From contig CANLUY010000002.1 in NCBI GenBank assembly GCA_947494435.1, forward strand, positions 806,001 to 870,000: 64,000 nt of DNA, read 5' to 3'. Positions within the stretch are counted from its first letter, which is position 1; the number at the start of each line of letters is the position of its first letter. Below are positions 17,126 through 27,408 of the stretch, in pieces. The position numbers were made by a program, and so were the translations under genes. Source of the DNA: an uncultured Litoreibacter sp. GTDB taxonomy: Bacteria; Pseudomonadota; Alphaproteobacteria; Rhodobacterales; Rhodobacteraceae. Under the pieces are notes generated by a model, which saw only the letters and a program-made list of their open reading frames with translations, searched no databases and had not been told where the DNA came from.

Positions 17126-20100
17126 CTAGCTAGCTTTCTTTGCGGGCTTAAACGTACCCGCCTTTTCCGCAAGATCACGGGCAATCGCAAAGGCCCCTTT
17201 GATCTTGTCGGAATCCTTTTTCCAGTCGCGACGCACGACGATCTTGTTGTCTTTCATCTTCGCGAGATTGCGTTCATCCTGCAGATAGGCAACCAACCCT
17301 TCCGGCTTTGCAAACTTGTTGTTGTGGAATTCAATCGTCGCGCCGCGTTCGCCTGCATTCAGCTTTTCAATTCCTGCGCGCTTGCACATCGCTTTGATCC
17401 GCACGACTAAAAGCAGCGTGTTAACCTCTTTCGGCAGGGTGCCAAACCGGTCGATTAACTCAGCCGCAAACCCTTCCAGCTCGACCTTCGTCGTCAGCCC
17501 GGACAACCTGCGATACAACCCCAACCGCACATCTAAATCGGAGACGTATGTCTCAGGGATCAACACCGGCACACCAAGATTGATCGTCGGCGCCCACTGG
17601 TCATCTGTCTCCGTCAGCCCGTCCATTTGGCCGGACCGGATCTTGGCAATGGCCTCTTCCAGCATGGATTGGTACAACTCGTAACCAACTTCGCGGACAG
17701 AGCCGGACTGCTCTTCACCCAGAACGTTACCTGCCCCCCTGATATCAAGGTCTTGGCTGGCAATGTTAAAGCCCGCTCCAAGGCTGTCCAACGATCCCAA
17801 GACGCGCAACCGCTTCTCCGCTGTCGGCGTAAGTTTCGCGCGCGGCTTCGTCGTCAGATAGGCATAGGCGCGTGTTTTGGACCGTCCGACACGCCCCCTG
17901 ATCTGATACAGCTGGGATAAACCAAACATATCCGCACGGTGAATAACCATCGTATTGGCCGTCGGAATATCAATGCCGGATTCGACAATCGTTGTGGCCA
18001 GCAAGACATCATATTTCCCGTCATAAAACGCATTCATCCGCTGATCGAGATCACCGGGGGCCATCTGGCCATTGGCAACCACATAAGTCACTTCCGGCAC
18101 ATGCTCTTTCAGGAATTCTTCAATGTCCGGCAGATCAGATACGCGTGGCACAACATAGAAACTCTGCCCACCACGATAGTGTTCACGCAGCAGGGCCTCG
18201 CGAATGGTAACCGCGTCAAATTCAGAGACATAAGTCCGGATCGCCAAACGATCGACCGGTGGCGTCCCAATGATCGACAGCTCCCGCACACCCGACAAAG
18301 ACAGTTGCAACGTGCGTGGGATCGGGGTCGCCGACAGCGTCAACACATGGATGTCAGAGCGCATCTGCTTCAGCTTCTCTTTATGCTGCACGCCAAAATG
18401 CTGCTCTTCATCAATGATTAACAATCCAAGGCTTTTGAACTTAACCTGATTGGACAACACGGCATGCGTGCCAATCACAATATCCACCTCACCGGACGCA
18501 ATGCCATCCCGTGTTTGGCCAGCCTCTTTTGTACCAACAAAGCGCGACAATTGCCTGACTTTCAACGGAAAACCACGGAATCTGTCTTTGAAGCTTTGCG
18601 TGTGCTGACGGCTCAACAGCGTTGTCGGAGCCACAACAGCCACTTGCAAACCGGCGGCCGCCGCAACAAACGCAGCTCGCATGGCGACTTCGGTTTTTCC
18701 GAACCCAACGTCACCGCACACAAGACGGTCCATGGGTCGCCCACGCGCCAAATCATCCAGAACAGCCTCAATCGTCGTCAGCTGATCCTCGGTTTCCTCA
18801 TAAGGAAAACGCGCGCAAAACGCTTCCCACATGTCATCCGCAGGCTCCAAGATAGGTGCACGGCGCAACTCGCGCTCTGCGGCCACCCGGATCAACCGAT
18901 CTGCCATATCGCGGATACGCTGCTTCAGCCGAGCCTTCTTGGCCTGCCACGCGCCTCCACCAAGCTTATCTAGCAACCCCTCTTCATGCCCATATCGGCT
19001 CAGCAACTCGACATTTTCGACAGGCAGGTACAAGCGGTCGCCGCCAGCATATTCCAGCAGAATGCATTCATGCGGCGCGCCCGCGGCAGAGACGGTTTCA
19101 AGACCCGTGAAGCGACCGATGCCGTGATCAACATGCACCACCAAATCACCGGGACTCAGGCTTTGTGTCTCCGTCAGGAAGTTCTCAGCCCGTTTCTTTT
19201 TGCGGGCCCCACGGATCAGACGATCCCCAAGAACATCCTGCTCCGAAATCACCACAAGATCAGGCGTAACAAACCCCTGCTCTAGCCCCCAGATTGCCAG
19301 ATGCACACCACCTTGCGTCATGTCTCGGACATCGGAAATCAACCGCGTGTCATGAATTCCGTGATCCGCCAACAAGCCCTGAAGCCGCTCTCTCGCACCG
19401 TCCGAAAAGCTTGCGATCACAACAGGCTTCGTCGCCCTTAATTTCTCAACATGATCGCCCAACGCACCGAAAAGGTTCAGACTTTCCGATTGACGCTCTG
19501 GCGCAAAATTGCGCCCATCGCGCCCGCCTGCGTCTGTGACACCGGGCCCTGTCGGCTGCTGCAAGATTGCGAAGTTTACAACCCGCCGCCCTGCAGTGGC
19601 GCGCACCCATGCGTCGTCATCAAGATACAGCAACCCCGGCGGGACCGGCTTATAAACCGTGTCCATCCGGGCTTTGGACTTCATCGCTTCAACACGGTTG
19701 TCATATTGATCCGCGATCGTCTCCCACCGCGACAAACGCGCAGGCGTCAGTTGATCATCGCAACAAATAGATGCGTCCGGCAGGTAGTCGAAAAGCACAT
19801 CAAGACCGTCATGAAAGAACGGCAACCAATGCTCGATCCCTGCATGTTTACGCCCGGCGCTGACCGCCTCATAAAGCGGGTCATCTGTTCCGGCTGCACC
19901 AAACTCGATCCGATAATTTTGTCGAAACCGCGTGATTGCTGCCTCATCAAGAATAACCTCTGACACGGGCGCAAGTTCGATTTGCGAAAGCTTCTCCGTC
20001 GTGCGCTGCGTCGCGGGGTCAAACCTGCGCGCCCCATCAAGCACATCTCCAAAGAGGTCAAGCCGCACAGGCCCCGCCTCACCGGGAGGAAAGATATCAA

Positions 20101-20581
20101 TGATCCCACCACGGATGGCATAATCGCCGGGCTCCATCACAGTCGGGCTTTGAACAAAGCCCATGCGCACAAGGAAGGCACGCAGTGCGGCCTCATCAAC
20201 TTGCTGGCCAACCTCCGCCACAAAACTCGACTCAGCCAAAACAGCGCGTTTTGGCACAAACTGCGTCACGGCAGCCAAGGTCGTCAGTAGTATAAACGGC
20301 CCAGGTATGCCTTGCGCCAAGGCGGCCAGCGTCGCCATCCGTGTGGCCGACACGTCAGAATTTGGCGATGTGCGATCATAAGGCAAACAATCCCACGCAG
20401 GGAATGTCAGCACCGTGACATCCGGCGCGAAAAAGGCCAAAGCCGTCTGCATCGCGGCCATCCTACGATCGTCGCGCGCGACATGGATAACGGAACCGGA
20501 TTTCTCAAGCTCGGAAACGATCAGTTTGGCGTCAAAGCCTTCTGGCGCGCCTGAAATGGTGATGTGTGTTGGGGATGTCAT
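17126..20581 (-). CDS. mfd: transcription-repair coupling factor
   Basis: 1151 residues from the ATG at 20581; the frame also allows a TTG at 20617, judged less likely. Superfamily 2 translocase that removes stalled RNA polymerase and recruits UvrA to lesions. Seen in order: UvrB-homology module, RNA-polymerase-interaction CarD-like domain (LSPGDLVVHVDHGIGRF), helicase motif I GDVGFGKTEVAMRA, motif II DEEQHFG, motif III LSATPIPRTL, motif VI QIRGRVGRS, and the C-terminal TRCF domain. Length is normal. A small membrane-protein gene lies upstream on the same strand. Confidence 0.98.
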   Translation of the reverse strand: MTSPTHITISGAPEGFDAKLIVSELEKSGSVIHVARDDRRMAAMQTALAFFAPDVTVLTFPAWDCLPYDRTSPNSDVSATRMATLAALAQGIPGPFILLTTLAAVTQFVPKRAVLAESSFVAEVGQQVDEAALRAFLVRMGFVQSPTVMEPGDYAIRGGIIDIFPPGEAGPVRLDLFGDVLDGARRFDPATQRTTEKLSQIELAPVSEVILDEAAITRFRQNYRIEFGAAGTDDPLYEAVSAGRKHAGIEHWLPFFHDGLDVLFDYLPDASICCDDQLTPARLSRWETIADQYDNRVEAMKSKARMDTVYKPVPPGLLYLDDDAWVRATAGRRVVNFAILQQPTGPGVTDAGGRDGRNFAPERQSESLNLFGALGDHVEKLRATKPVVIASFSDGARERLQGLLADHGIHDTRLISDVRDMTQGGVHLAIWGLEQGFVTPDLVVISEQDVLGDRLIRGARKKKRAENFLTETQSLSPGDLVVHVDHGIGRFTGLETVSAAGAPHECILLEYAGGDRLYLPVENVELLSRYGHEEGLLDKLGGGAWQAKKARLKQRIRDMADRLIRVAAERELRRAPILEPADDMWEAFCARFPYEETEDQLTTIEAVLDDLARGRPMDRLVCGDVGFGKTEVAMRAAFVAAAAGLQVAVVAPTTLLSRQHTQSFKDRFRGFPLKVRQLSRFVGTKEAGQTRDGIASGEVDIVIGTHAVLSNQVKFKSLGLLIIDEEQHFGVQHKEKLKQMRSDIHVLTLSATPIPRTLQLSLSGVRELSIIGTPPVDRLAIRTYVSEFDAVTIREALLREHYRGGQSFYVVPRVSDLPDIEEFLKEHVPEVTYVVANGQMAPGDLDQRMNAFYDGKYDVLLATTIVESGIDIPTANTMVIHRADMFGLSQLYQIRGRVGRSKTRAYAYLTTKPRAKLTPTAEKRLRVLGSLDSLGAGFNIASQDLDIRGAGNVLGEEQSGSVREVGYELYQSMLEEAIAKIRSGQMDGLTETDDQWAPTINLGVPVLIPETYVSDLDVRLGLYRRLSGLTTKVELEGFAAELIDRFGTLPKEVNTLLLVVRIKAMCKRAGIEKLNAGERGATIEFHNNKFAKPEGLVAYLQDERNLAKMKDNKIVVRRDWKKDSDKIKGAFAIARDLAEKAGTFKPAKKAS

Positions 20582-20620
20582 GCTTGAGGGACATACGCCC
20601 TGCGCGACAGACGTCAAGGT

Positions 20621-22274
<1,654 letters not shown>

Positions 22275-22410
22275 ATCTGATAGGCGGTGCATTGCCGAGT
22301 TTATCCGCTGCACACACGCAATTACCGTGACAACGGGCAGTTCATCGCTTATTATCTATGTCAATGCACCGCGAAAGACGGGCGTAATTGAGCAATAACA
22401 GGCGGATATC

Positions 22411-22983
22411 ATGGACAGAATTGGCAGCGCGCTGAACAGGCGCAATTTCCTTGTGACAGGACTGGCGACAACGGGGCTTGCAGCCTGCGGCAATGGCGTG
22501 AACAGTCAAGGGAGCGCTAAGATCGACGCTCGTGTCGATCAAGCCTTTAATTTCCTTTACACGAACGTACCCGGTTCGCGCGATCTCGCGGACAAGGCGG
22601 TCGGCATCTTGATGATGCCGGTGATTTCGAAAGTCGGGCTCATTGGGCCGGGCGGCTCTTATGGCCGCGGCGCGTTGAGGATCAATGACGTCTCAGTCGA
22701 CTACTACTCAGCCACCTCAGCCACTTTCGGCTTCCAGTTGGGCGCGCAGCAATATTCCTCCGCTCTGTTCTTCATGACCGAGGCCGCACTGAGCGATTTC
22801 CGCCGTTCACCCGGTTGGACATTAGGCGCAGACGCAGAATATGCGGTCTCGAACGAAGGTGGAAGTCTGGGGGTTGATACAACCACTGCGCTGACACCGG
22901 TGATTGCGGTTGTCTTTGGTCAAGCGGGGCTCATTGCTGGCGCGACCATCGAAGGCAGCAAGTACAACCGCATTATCCCGTAG
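22411..22983 (+). CDS. SYLF/YSC84-domain lipoprotein
   Basis: 190 residues. The N-terminus NRRNFLVTGLATTGLAACG combines a twin-arginine-like RRNFL motif with a lipobox ending at a cysteine near residue 28, suggesting a lipoprotein exported folded. The remainder matches the SYLF lipid-binding pattern (AVGILMMPVISKVGLIGPGGSYG, FGFQLGAQQYSSALFFMT). Related bacterial proteins are often annotated as lipid-binding SYLF or twin-arginine translocation proteins. It stands alone, with 136 bases before and a strong hairpin after it. The function is not established. Confidence 0.82.
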   Translation: MDRIGSALNRRNFLVTGLATTGLAACGNGVNSQGSAKIDARVDQAFNFLYTNVPGSRDLADKAVGILMMPVISKVGLIGPGGSYGRGALRINDVSVDYYSATSATFGFQLGAQQYSSALFFMTEAALSDFRRSPGWTLGADAEYAVSNEGGSLGVDTTTALTPVIAVVFGQAGLIAGATIEGSKYNRIIP

Positions 22984-22996
22984 ATCCGGACAAGAA

Positions 22997-23027
22997 CGCG
23001 TAAGAGTTCACCTGAAACTCTTACGCG
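22997..23027. terminator. bidirectional terminator-like hairpin
   Basis: CGCGTAAGAGTT at 22997-23008 and AACTCTTACGCG at 23016-23027 form a perfect 12-bp stem with a 7-base loop, in the 50-base gap between the convergent SYLF and dehydrogenase genes. The tail to the right is AATTCTT. Confidence 0.75.
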
Positions 23028-23033
23028 AATTCT

Positions 23034-23909
23034 TCAGCTATCCAATTTGCGCAGCCGCTCAATGAGCGATGACGTATCCCAACGTTGTCCGCCGATCTTC
23101 TGCACGTCTTTGTAGAACTGATCCACCAAGGCCGTGACCGGCAGTGACGCGCCGTTTTCATCTGCCGTATCAAGACAAATCCCAAGATCTTTGCGCATCC
23201 AGTCGACCGCAAAGCCGTGATCGAATTCACCATCCAGCATGGTCTCGTAGCGGTTTGCCATTTGCCATGATCCCGCTGCCCCTTGAGAGATCACTTCAAC
23301 AACCGCTTTCCCATCCAAGCCAGCCTTTTCGGCAAAATGCAGCCCTTCAGACAGACCTTGCACCAAGCCCGCGATACAGATTTGGTTGACCATCTTGGTC
23401 AACTGCCCAGCACCACTTTCACCAAGCCGCTTACAGGCCTTCGCGTAAGCATCAATAATTGGCTCAGCGCGCGCATACGCACCCTCATCGCCGCCGCACA
23501 TCACACCAAGCTGTCCGTTTTCGGCACCAGCCTGTCCACCAGACACAGGGGCATCGACAAAGCTGATCTGCAACGCATCGGCCGCAGCATAAAGCTCACG
23601 GGTGACTTTTGCAGACACCGTTGTGTGATCCACAAAGACGCTGCCCGCCGTCATGCCAGCCAAAGCACCGTCGTCGCCTAAGCATACAGACCGCAGATCG
23701 TCATCATTGCCGACGCACGCCATGACAAAATCCGCGCCTTCTGCCGCTTCGCGCGGGGTCTTGCCTAAGGCCCCGCCATGTTGCGCGACCCAATCAGAAG
23801 CCTTTGCCGATGTGCGGTTATACACAGTGACGTCGTGCCCGGCTTTGACCAAATGGCCCGCCATCGGATAGCCCATGACCCCCAAGCCCAGAAAACTCAC
23901 TTTTGCCAT
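23034..23909 (-). CDS. beta-hydroxyacid dehydrogenase (3-hydroxyisobutyrate dehydrogenase family)
   Basis: 291 residues. The N-terminal dinucleotide-binding motif FLGLGVMGYPMAGHL, the substrate-binding FVDAPVSGGQAGAENGQL near residue 117 and the catalytic-lysine segment GAGQLTKMVNQ near residue 170 are the hallmarks of the family, which includes 3-hydroxyisobutyrate dehydrogenase, tartronate semialdehyde reductase and GLYR. The substrate cannot be settled; none of the usual pathway neighbours (valine or glyoxylate genes) is present. Divergent from the penicillin acylase gene with an 81-base gap. Confidence 0.88.
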   Translation of the reverse strand: MAKVSFLGLGVMGYPMAGHLVKAGHDVTVYNRTSAKASDWVAQHGGALGKTPREAAEGADFVMACVGNDDDLRSVCLGDDGALAGMTAGSVFVDHTTVSAKVTRELYAAADALQISFVDAPVSGGQAGAENGQLGVMCGGDEGAYARAEPIIDAYAKACKRLGESGAGQLTKMVNQICIAGLVQGLSEGLHFAEKAGLDGKAVVEVISQGAAGSWQMANRYETMLDGEFDHGFAVDWMRKDLGICLDTADENGASLPVTALVDQFYKDVQKIGGQRWDTSSLIERLRKLDS

Positions 23910-23990
23910 GCCACTTGCCTCGCTGTCTGATTGATATCTATGGCTCAGAGATGATACACCGCCCTCTAAGGGTCAAGAGCAGGATTACCG

Positions 23991-26468
23991 ATGGCAAGTT
24001 TGTTTCGATGGTCGCTGAGGCTATTCCTCGCGCTCTTTGCCTTGGTCGCGCTGACGCTCTTCATTGTCTATTATCTCGCCTCACGGTCCCTGCCCGACTA
24101 TAGCGCCGAATTTGAAGTGCCCGGAATCACAGCGCCGGTTGAAATCGTGCGGAACAATTCCGCCGTTCCACATGTGTTCGGGGCCACGGATGAAGACGTC
24201 TATTTCGGCCTTGGTTTTGCCCATGCCCAGGATCGCCTCTGGCAAATGACAATGCTGCGCCGGACGGCTCAAGGTCGCCTGTCAGAACTGTTTGGCGCGC
24301 GTACCGTGCGAACCGACGAATTGCTGCGCAGGCTGGATGTCTATGGCCATGCACAACGCTCTGTCTCTGCGCTGGATGCGGACACGCAAGCGATGCTCAA
24401 TGCCTATGCTGAAGGTGTGAATGCGTGGCTCAGAACGGTGAACGCCCAAGCATTGGGCCGTGGTGCACCAGAGTTCTTTTTGTTTCAACCTGATATCGCC
24501 CCATGGCAGCCCGCCGATAGTATCGCAGTCAACAACCTGCTGGCTGTTCAGTTAACGGGCAGCATCAGCCAAGAGGTGATCCGCGCCCGCGCCTCATTGA
24601 TCTTACTGCCCGAACGGCTGGCAGATCTTCTGCCCGACGATCCCTCAAAGGGGATCGCGGCACTGGATTTCGCGGGTTTGCTGCCAAACACAGCCCCTTT
24701 GAAGTACGCGGCGAACTCAAGTGATCCACAATCGGCGCTAGAAGCCGCGCTAAGCCCCAACAAACCCCGCGCGCTCGCAGGGGCCTCCAACGCGTTTGCG
24801 GCGTCTCCGGTCCGGTCCGCATCAGGGGGCGCTTTGCTTGCGAATGATCCCCATCTTGGACTGACAGCCCCCTCGATCTGGTACCTAGCGCGGCTTGAAC
24901 TGGAAAGCGGCGCGATCATCGGCGGCACGGTCCCCGGAATGCCCGTGGTGCTATCTGGCCGCTCTCAAACAACAGGCTGGGGCCTGACATCCGCCTATGT
25001 CGACGACCAAGATGTTATGATCGAACAGCTCAATCCGGAAAACCCAAACGAGTATCTGACACCGGATGGCTACAAGCCCTTCCGCACCCGCCAATCCATC
25101 ATTCAGGTCGCAGAAGCGGCACCCGTCACGCTGAACCTGCAATGGACTGACAATGGCCCCGTCCTGCCCGGCCAGCATTATAACCTCGCAACAATTACGC
25201 CTGCAGGCCACGTCGCGAGCGTCAGTTGGACGATGCTCACGGATCAAAACACATCGCTCCAAGCTGCCCGCAAAATCATGACAGCGCCTGACATCCCGTC
25301 GATGATTGAAGGCACAAAAGACTACATCGCACCGACGCAAAACATCACGATGGTAGACGCGAATGGGATTGCGATGAAAACAATGGGCGCGATCCCGCGC
25401 CGCAATCCCGCGCACCAATCTCGTGGCCGGATCCCCGCACCGGGATGGCTGCCACAGAACCGTTGGCAAGGGATCATGCCGGACGCATCAAACCCGCTTT
25501 TTAACAACCCTACGGGCGGCATTGTTGGCAATACCAACAACAAAACGGTGGAGCGCCCGTTTCCCGATCACGTCAGCTATGTCTATGGCGACAGTCAGCG
25601 CGTCCAACGTTGGCGCAGGCTCATGCAAACACGACAGGTTCATACCCGTGAAAGCTTCACAGAAGCGCAACTCGATACCGTTTCCTTCACCGCAAGAACG
25701 CTATTGCCGCTGATCGCCGGCGATCTCTGGTTCACAGGCGAGGCCGCACCCGAAGGCACCCCGGAACGTCAAAGACAGCGCGCTTTGGACCTTATGGCCA
25801 GCTGGAATGGTGAGATGTCAGAGCATCTGCCCGAACCGCTGATCTACGCCACATGGTTGCGCACCCTTCAACAACGTCTGATCCGCGACGAAATCGGACC
25901 ACTCGCGCAAGAGTTTTCGCATATGGAGCCGCTCTTCATCGAACGCGTTTTCCGCAATGCCGGTGGGGCCAGCATCTGGTGTGACGTCGTGCAATCCGCT
26001 GCACAAGAAACCTGCACCGACGCATCACGCCAAGCGCTAGACGAAGCCTTGCTGTGGCTGACAGAGAAATATGGCGCGAATATCGAAAGCTGGCGTTGGG
26101 GCGATGCGCATGAAGCCACTCACGACCATCAGGTCTTAGGGACAATCCCCGTGCTAAGCTGGTTCGTGAACATCCGCCAATCCACCTCCGGCGGCGATCA
26201 CACATTGCTGCGGGGCCGGACCTCCGGCAAAGGGCCAGAACCTTTTCAAAATGTTCACGCGGCAGGCTATCGCGGGGTTTATGACTTCGCGGATCCCGAA
26301 AGTTCGTTCTTCATCATGGCCACAGGGCAGTCCGGCCATCCGATCTCGCGGCATTACGATGACCTTGGCGTCTTATGGCGGCGTGGTGAGTATATACCAA
26401 TGACCCTCGACCCCGACCTCGCACGCGCGGGCGCCGTCGGCATCAACACATTAAGGCCAGCACAATGA
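23991..26468 (+). CDS. penicillin acylase family N-terminal nucleophile hydrolase
   Basis: 825-residue precursor with an N-terminal hydrophobic segment (about 8-30), so it is exported or anchored on the periplasmic side. HAQDRLWQMTMLRR near 78-91 is the A-chain signature. The nucleophile serine after autoproteolysis is expected at Ser266 in AGASNAF, followed by LLANDPHLGL. The chain retains the asparagine/arginine region expected later. The family hydrolyses amides such as penicillin G and acyl-homoserine lactones; the true substrate is unknown. It overlaps the histidine phosphatase gene by ATGA. Confidence 0.88.
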   Translation: MASLFRWSLRLFLALFALVALTLFIVYYLASRSLPDYSAEFEVPGITAPVEIVRNNSAVPHVFGATDEDVYFGLGFAHAQDRLWQMTMLRRTAQGRLSELFGARTVRTDELLRRLDVYGHAQRSVSALDADTQAMLNAYAEGVNAWLRTVNAQALGRGAPEFFLFQPDIAPWQPADSIAVNNLLAVQLTGSISQEVIRARASLILLPERLADLLPDDPSKGIAALDFAGLLPNTAPLKYAANSSDPQSALEAALSPNKPRALAGASNAFAASPVRSASGGALLANDPHLGLTAPSIWYLARLELESGAIIGGTVPGMPVVLSGRSQTTGWGLTSAYVDDQDVMIEQLNPENPNEYLTPDGYKPFRTRQSIIQVAEAAPVTLNLQWTDNGPVLPGQHYNLATITPAGHVASVSWTMLTDQNTSLQAARKIMTAPDIPSMIEGTKDYIAPTQNITMVDANGIAMKTMGAIPRRNPAHQSRGRIPAPGWLPQNRWQGIMPDASNPLFNNPTGGIVGNTNNKTVERPFPDHVSYVYGDSQRVQRWRRLMQTRQVHTRESFTEAQLDTVSFTARTLLPLIAGDLWFTGEAAPEGTPERQRQRALDLMASWNGEMSEHLPEPLIYATWLRTLQQRLIRDEIGPLAQEFSHMEPLFIERVFRNAGGASIWCDVVQSAAQETCTDASRQALDEALLWLTEKYGANIESWRWGDAHEATHDHQVLGTIPVLSWFVNIRQSTSGGDHTLLRGRTSGKGPEPFQNVHAAGYRGVYDFADPESSFFIMATGQSGHPISRHYDDLGVLWRRGEYIPMTLDPDLARAGAVGINTLRPAQ

Positions 26469-27001
26469 CCATTTATTTGATCCGCCACGGACAATCTGAG
26501 TTTAACGCGGCCTTTACTGGTGTCGGTGACCCGATGATCTTTGATGCACCGCTGACCGAACTTGGGACCGCCCAAGCACGCGCTGCCCGCACGGAAGTCG
26601 CAGAGCTCGGGATCGAAGCGGTGATCTGCTCTCCCCTGACCCGCGCGATCCAAACAGCACGGCTGATCTTTCCGGATCGATCCATTCGCGTCGAGGCCGA
26701 AACACGTGAGCATCTGGGCCATAGCTGCGATGTTGGTGTCAGCCCAACAGCCCTGAAAGCCTCTTTTCCCGATATGGATTTTTCGCATCTTCCTGACATC
26801 TGGTGGCACCAGGGCCCATTGAACGAAAACGGCATTCCCGTCGAGCCGCAGGAGGTCTTTGCCGCACGCATGGCGCAGCTTGCCACAACGCTTCACGCCC
26901 TTACAACGCGGCCCTGCGCAGTTGTCTGCCATGGCCACGTTATCAGGGAGATGACAGGAATAGACCCCGCCAATTGCGATATAGTCGAGTTAAAGCCCTA
27001 A
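26465..27001 (+). CDS. histidine phosphatase family protein
   Basis: 178 residues with the RHG motif LIRHGQSEFN at residues 5-14, the second-half CSPLTRAIQTA near residue 60, and the late catalytic histidine in CHGHVIREM near residue 158. This is the phosphoglycerate-mutase-like fold with an intact active site. The substrate is unknown. The ATG overlaps the acylase stop by four bases and the 3' end overlaps the convergent DUF2177 gene by four bases. Confidence 0.85.
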   Translation: MTIYLIRHGQSEFNAAFTGVGDPMIFDAPLTELGTAQARAARTEVAELGIEAVICSPLTRAIQTARLIFPDRSIRVEAETREHLGHSCDVGVSPTALKASFPDMDFSHLPDIWWHQGPLNENGIPVEPQEVFAARMAQLATTLHALTTRPCAVVCHGHVIREMTGIDPANCDIVELKP

Positions 27002-27399
27002 CCCCACGCCCGCGTCGCGGCGACGCCCGCACAGGCTGAAACACCCGTCAGGCACATGCCCCAGATAAGGTCCGTGACAACCATTTCCCAACTCCAGCCT
27101 TTGGTGACGGCGAGCGATGTGAACTCGTAAGTTCCATAGGCAATCGCTCCGATAAAGGCCGCAGATCCGAACGTCCACAAAAGGCTACGATTGTCCAAAA
27201 GCGCGGGCACGGACACGAACCACAGAACGCCGCCGATGTAGAATGAGTAAAACATCAAAGCAGGCAGATAGCGTGGCTTGTCCAAGATCAGCTCAGGCAC
27301 ATGCTTATCGAAAACTGGCTTCACGATGTAACTCAGCCCCAGAAAATCAATCGCCAGAAAGACCGTGAATGTCACGGCGTATAGAATGACATAGGTCAT
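26998..27399 (-). CDS. DUF2177 family membrane protein
   Basis: 133 residues with four predicted membrane segments. The features LAIDFLGLSYIVKPVF, MFYSFYIGGVLWFVSVPAL and TYEFTSLAVTKGWSWEMVVTDLIWG are typical of DUF2177, an uncharacterised inner-membrane family. It lies 9 bases downstream of the hflX stop in the same direction, probably at the end of the hfq-hflX transcript, and its stop overlaps the convergent phosphatase gene. Confidence 0.88.
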   Translation of the reverse strand: MTYVILYAVTFTVFLAIDFLGLSYIVKPVFDKHVPELILDKPRYLPALMFYSFYIGGVLWFVSVPALLDNRSLLWTFGSAAFIGAIAYGTYEFTSLAVTKGWSWEMVVTDLIWGMCLTGVSACAGVAATRAWG

Positions 27400-27408
27400 G
27401 CGCCACCT

